Position numbers and translations under genes: made by a program. Positions 62,611-64,000 of a stretch of DNA of 64,000 bases are shown piece by piece (positions within the stretch are counted from its first letter, which is position 1; every line of letters begins with the position of its first letter). Under the pieces are notes generated by a model, which was not told the DNA's origin, did not search any database, and saw only the letters and a program-made list of their open reading frames with translations. The stretch is from Bacillus mycoides. GTDB lineage: Bacteria > Bacillota > Bacilli > Bacillales > Bacillaceae_G. Location of the stretch: the NCBI RefSeq assembly GCF_018742245.1, contig NZ_CP036132.1, positions 3,157,001 to 3,221,000 on the forward strand, written 5' to 3'.

Positions 62611-63099
62611 ATGTTAGATGTTTTAAGACACCAATATAATCTTATTAGCTCTACAAGAGAAAACCTATTTACGTTTTTGGAAGAACTCCCACTAGAAAAA
62701 TTACATAGCACAGTGCCGAATTTCGGAAGTGGCAGCATTATAAAAACCCATATTCATGTAGCCGATTGCTATCGATACTGGCTTGGAACATTCGCATTTA
62801 ACCAAAAACGAGCAGATTTTTCATTTGCTAGCGATTATGAAATTGAACATGCAGATGTCGAAAAAGTTCGTGCTAGATTTAAGTTAGTAGATGAAGTTGT
62901 CCAACGTTTTCTAGATGAATACAATGACCGGTGGCTCGAAAATATAGCAAATGAAGTGAAATGGCAAAAAGAACCTTGGAGCACAACTCCGCTATGGCTT
63001 TTAACCCATACGGAGACTCATGAGTTTCATCATAAAGGACAAATTGTATCTATGGCTCGCCACCTTGGATATACTCCTCCTGATACAGACCTTAGTTGA
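62611..63099 (+). CDS. DinB family protein, second copy
   Basis: 162 residues, DinB superfamily but only distantly like the neighbour at 61951. Metal-site histidines lie in IKTHIHVADCYRYWL and THTETHEFHHKGQIV. Ribosome site AAGAGGAGTGTATTTGC. Divergent from the first copy; whether they act together is unknown. Confidence 0.82.
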   Translation: MLDVLRHQYNLISSTRENLFTFLEELPLEKLHSTVPNFGSGSIIKTHIHVADCYRYWLGTFAFNQKRADFSFASDYEIEHADVEKVRARFKLVDEVVQRFLDEYNDRWLENIANEVKWQKEPWSTTPLWLLTHTETHEFHHKGQIVSMARHLGYTPPDTDLS

Positions 63100-63157
63100 T
63101 TCGCTTTTTCAATTATTATGGCCATACTTAAAAGTGATTATAAAAATATACTATAAA

Positions 63158-63194
63158 GAACCGATACTTGTTTCATCCAAGTATCGGTTCCCTA
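63158..63194. terminator. Terminator between DinB and LysR genes
   Basis: GAACCGATACTTG pairs exactly with CAAGTATCGGTTC around TTTCATC. Confidence 0.8.
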
Positions 63195-63242
63195 TATACA
63201 AAAGTGCTATTCTTCTTACATATAAAACAAATATTTCTCCAC

Positions 63243-64000
63243 TTAATCCCTCGCAAAAAACTCCCTCGTTACATCAATAAATTGTTGCAGTGGCGATGTC
63301 ATCCATTTATCTTTATGCCAAGCAATTTGCGTATAAATCGGGGGAATTGTTTCTTTTAAAACTAACTCCTTTACTGTACCTTCTCGTATATCTTTTTCTA
63401 CTACTATAGCTGGTAACACGGCTACACCTAAATCTGCAATAACACATTGTTTAATTGCCTCTACGCTAACAAACTCAATCTTATTTGCCGGATATACGTC
63501 TTCCGCACGAAATAACTCTTCGAATAAAGTCCGATACGAGCAACCGAGTTCTGTTAGTAAAAGTGTTTCACTCTCTAAATCTTTTATAGAAACGGAAGAT
63601 TGTTCAAGTAAACGATGCGTAGGAGCAGCTACTACTTTTAATTCTTCTTTCATAAGTGGCTCTACATGTAAAACGTCTTCTGTTTTACATTCGTCTAAAA
63701 TAAATACAAGGTCTACTTTCCCCTCCATCAATTGTTCCTTCGCATCTTTATTGGAATGCGCTGGTTTAAATATAAGTTTTATTTGGGGAAATTGCGCTTT
63801 AAACCTTTTTAATATGGAAGGGAGCCTGTATGTACATTGACTTTCTTGCGCACCAATTATTAACGTACCTGCTATTTCCTCATCATCTTTCACAGCCATT
63901 TTCGCTTCGTTACTGAGCGCAATCATCTTATCGGCATATAGTTGAAACTTTCTTCCTGCTTCAGTTAAGAAAAGGCGTTTTCCCAATCTCTCAAATAACG
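63243..64000 (-). CDS. LysR-family regulator, 5' end outside window
   Basis: The frame is open to the right edge of the window, reading LFERLGKRLFLTEAGRKF, the second half of a LysR helix-turn-helix linker, so about 45 N-terminal residues are missing. The visible 250 residues are the effector-binding domain (GTLIIGAQESQCTYRLPSILKRF, AVLPAIVVEKDIREG). CDS ends at 63243. The controlled target probably lies right of the window. Confidence 0.85.
   Translation of the reverse strand, partial: LFERLGKRLFLTEAGRKFQLYADKMIALSNEAKMAVKDDEEIAGTLIIGAQESQCTYRLPSILKRFKAQFPQIKLIFKPAHSNKDAKEQLMEGKVDLVFILDECKTEDVLHVEPLMKEELKVVAAPTHRLLEQSSVSIKDLESETLLLTELGCSYRTLFEELFRAEDVYPANKIEFVSVEAIKQCVIADLGVAVLPAIVVEKDIREGTVKELVLKETIPPIYTQIAWHKDKWMTSPLQQFIDVTREFFARD

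Overview
The window looks like a chromosomal segment of the Bacillus cereus group (cereus/thuringiensis/anthracis). The DNA is AT-rich with strong GGAGG-type ribosome binding sites and short intrinsic terminators. Marker genes agree: a BcII-type metallo-beta-lactamase, the AHL lactonase AiiA, the bacillithiol pair yojF-bshB2, and a Fnr-box-driven hcp. I saw no tRNA, rRNA or CRISPR array. Both ends cut genes: a GmtX-like mobile-island protein on the left and a LysR regulator on the right.

Layout. 1-5.6 kb is a worn accessory edge: partial GmtX-like gene, membrane-anchored serine hydrolase, serine/threonine-type permease and a broken serine dehydratase remnant. 5.6-8.4 kb is a PadR-controlled ABC exporter operon behind a tandemly duplicated promoter. 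8.5-25 kb is mostly species core: hcp, bla2, a MazG-like gene, small membrane proteins, a second serine hydrolase, a flavoprotein, a Crp-type regulator facing two half-size transporters, aiiA, a padR/HAAS/DUF4097 operon, a zinc-free-looking MDR dehydrogenase and an amino acid permease. Several genes here are decaying (VOC protein, phosphoesterase, GNAT).

25.9-40.2 kb is the most unusual block. It holds a secreted protective-antigen-like pore component that lacks the PA14 propeptide domain and has no enzymatic partner in the window, a small membrane protein, a decayed secreted peptide gene, an OmpR-type two-component system, a PAS sensor kinase with an altered His box, and a 1820-residue LPKTG adhesin with fifteen 88-residue Cna-B repeats. 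Three arrays of 11-bp phased CTTTC/GTTAC boxes lie before the toxin gene, before the decayed gene and before the response regulator, so I infer one regulon. An 11-bp tandem array and a possible small ORF lie upstream of the adhesin.

40.3-52.8 kb carries an efflux pump, an amidohydrolase and a six-gene catabolic operon (flavin amine oxidase, aldehyde dehydrogenase, MATE exporter, cupin, malonate-semialdehyde-type dehydrogenase, omega-aminotransferase). It is read away from a divergent MerR-type regulator that is fused to a Trm112-like zinc ribbon and a degenerate methyltransferase-like domain. The intergenic promoter has the 19-bp spacer and central dyad typical of MerR control. The enzymes fit conversion of a C3 diamine or related amine through beta-alanine to acetyl-CoA.

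52.8-64 kb is again core-like: bshB2-yojF, an ArsB/NhaD transporter, small proteins, a Fur-boxed siderophore uptake operon without its ATPase, DUF817, two DinB proteins and the LysR fragment.
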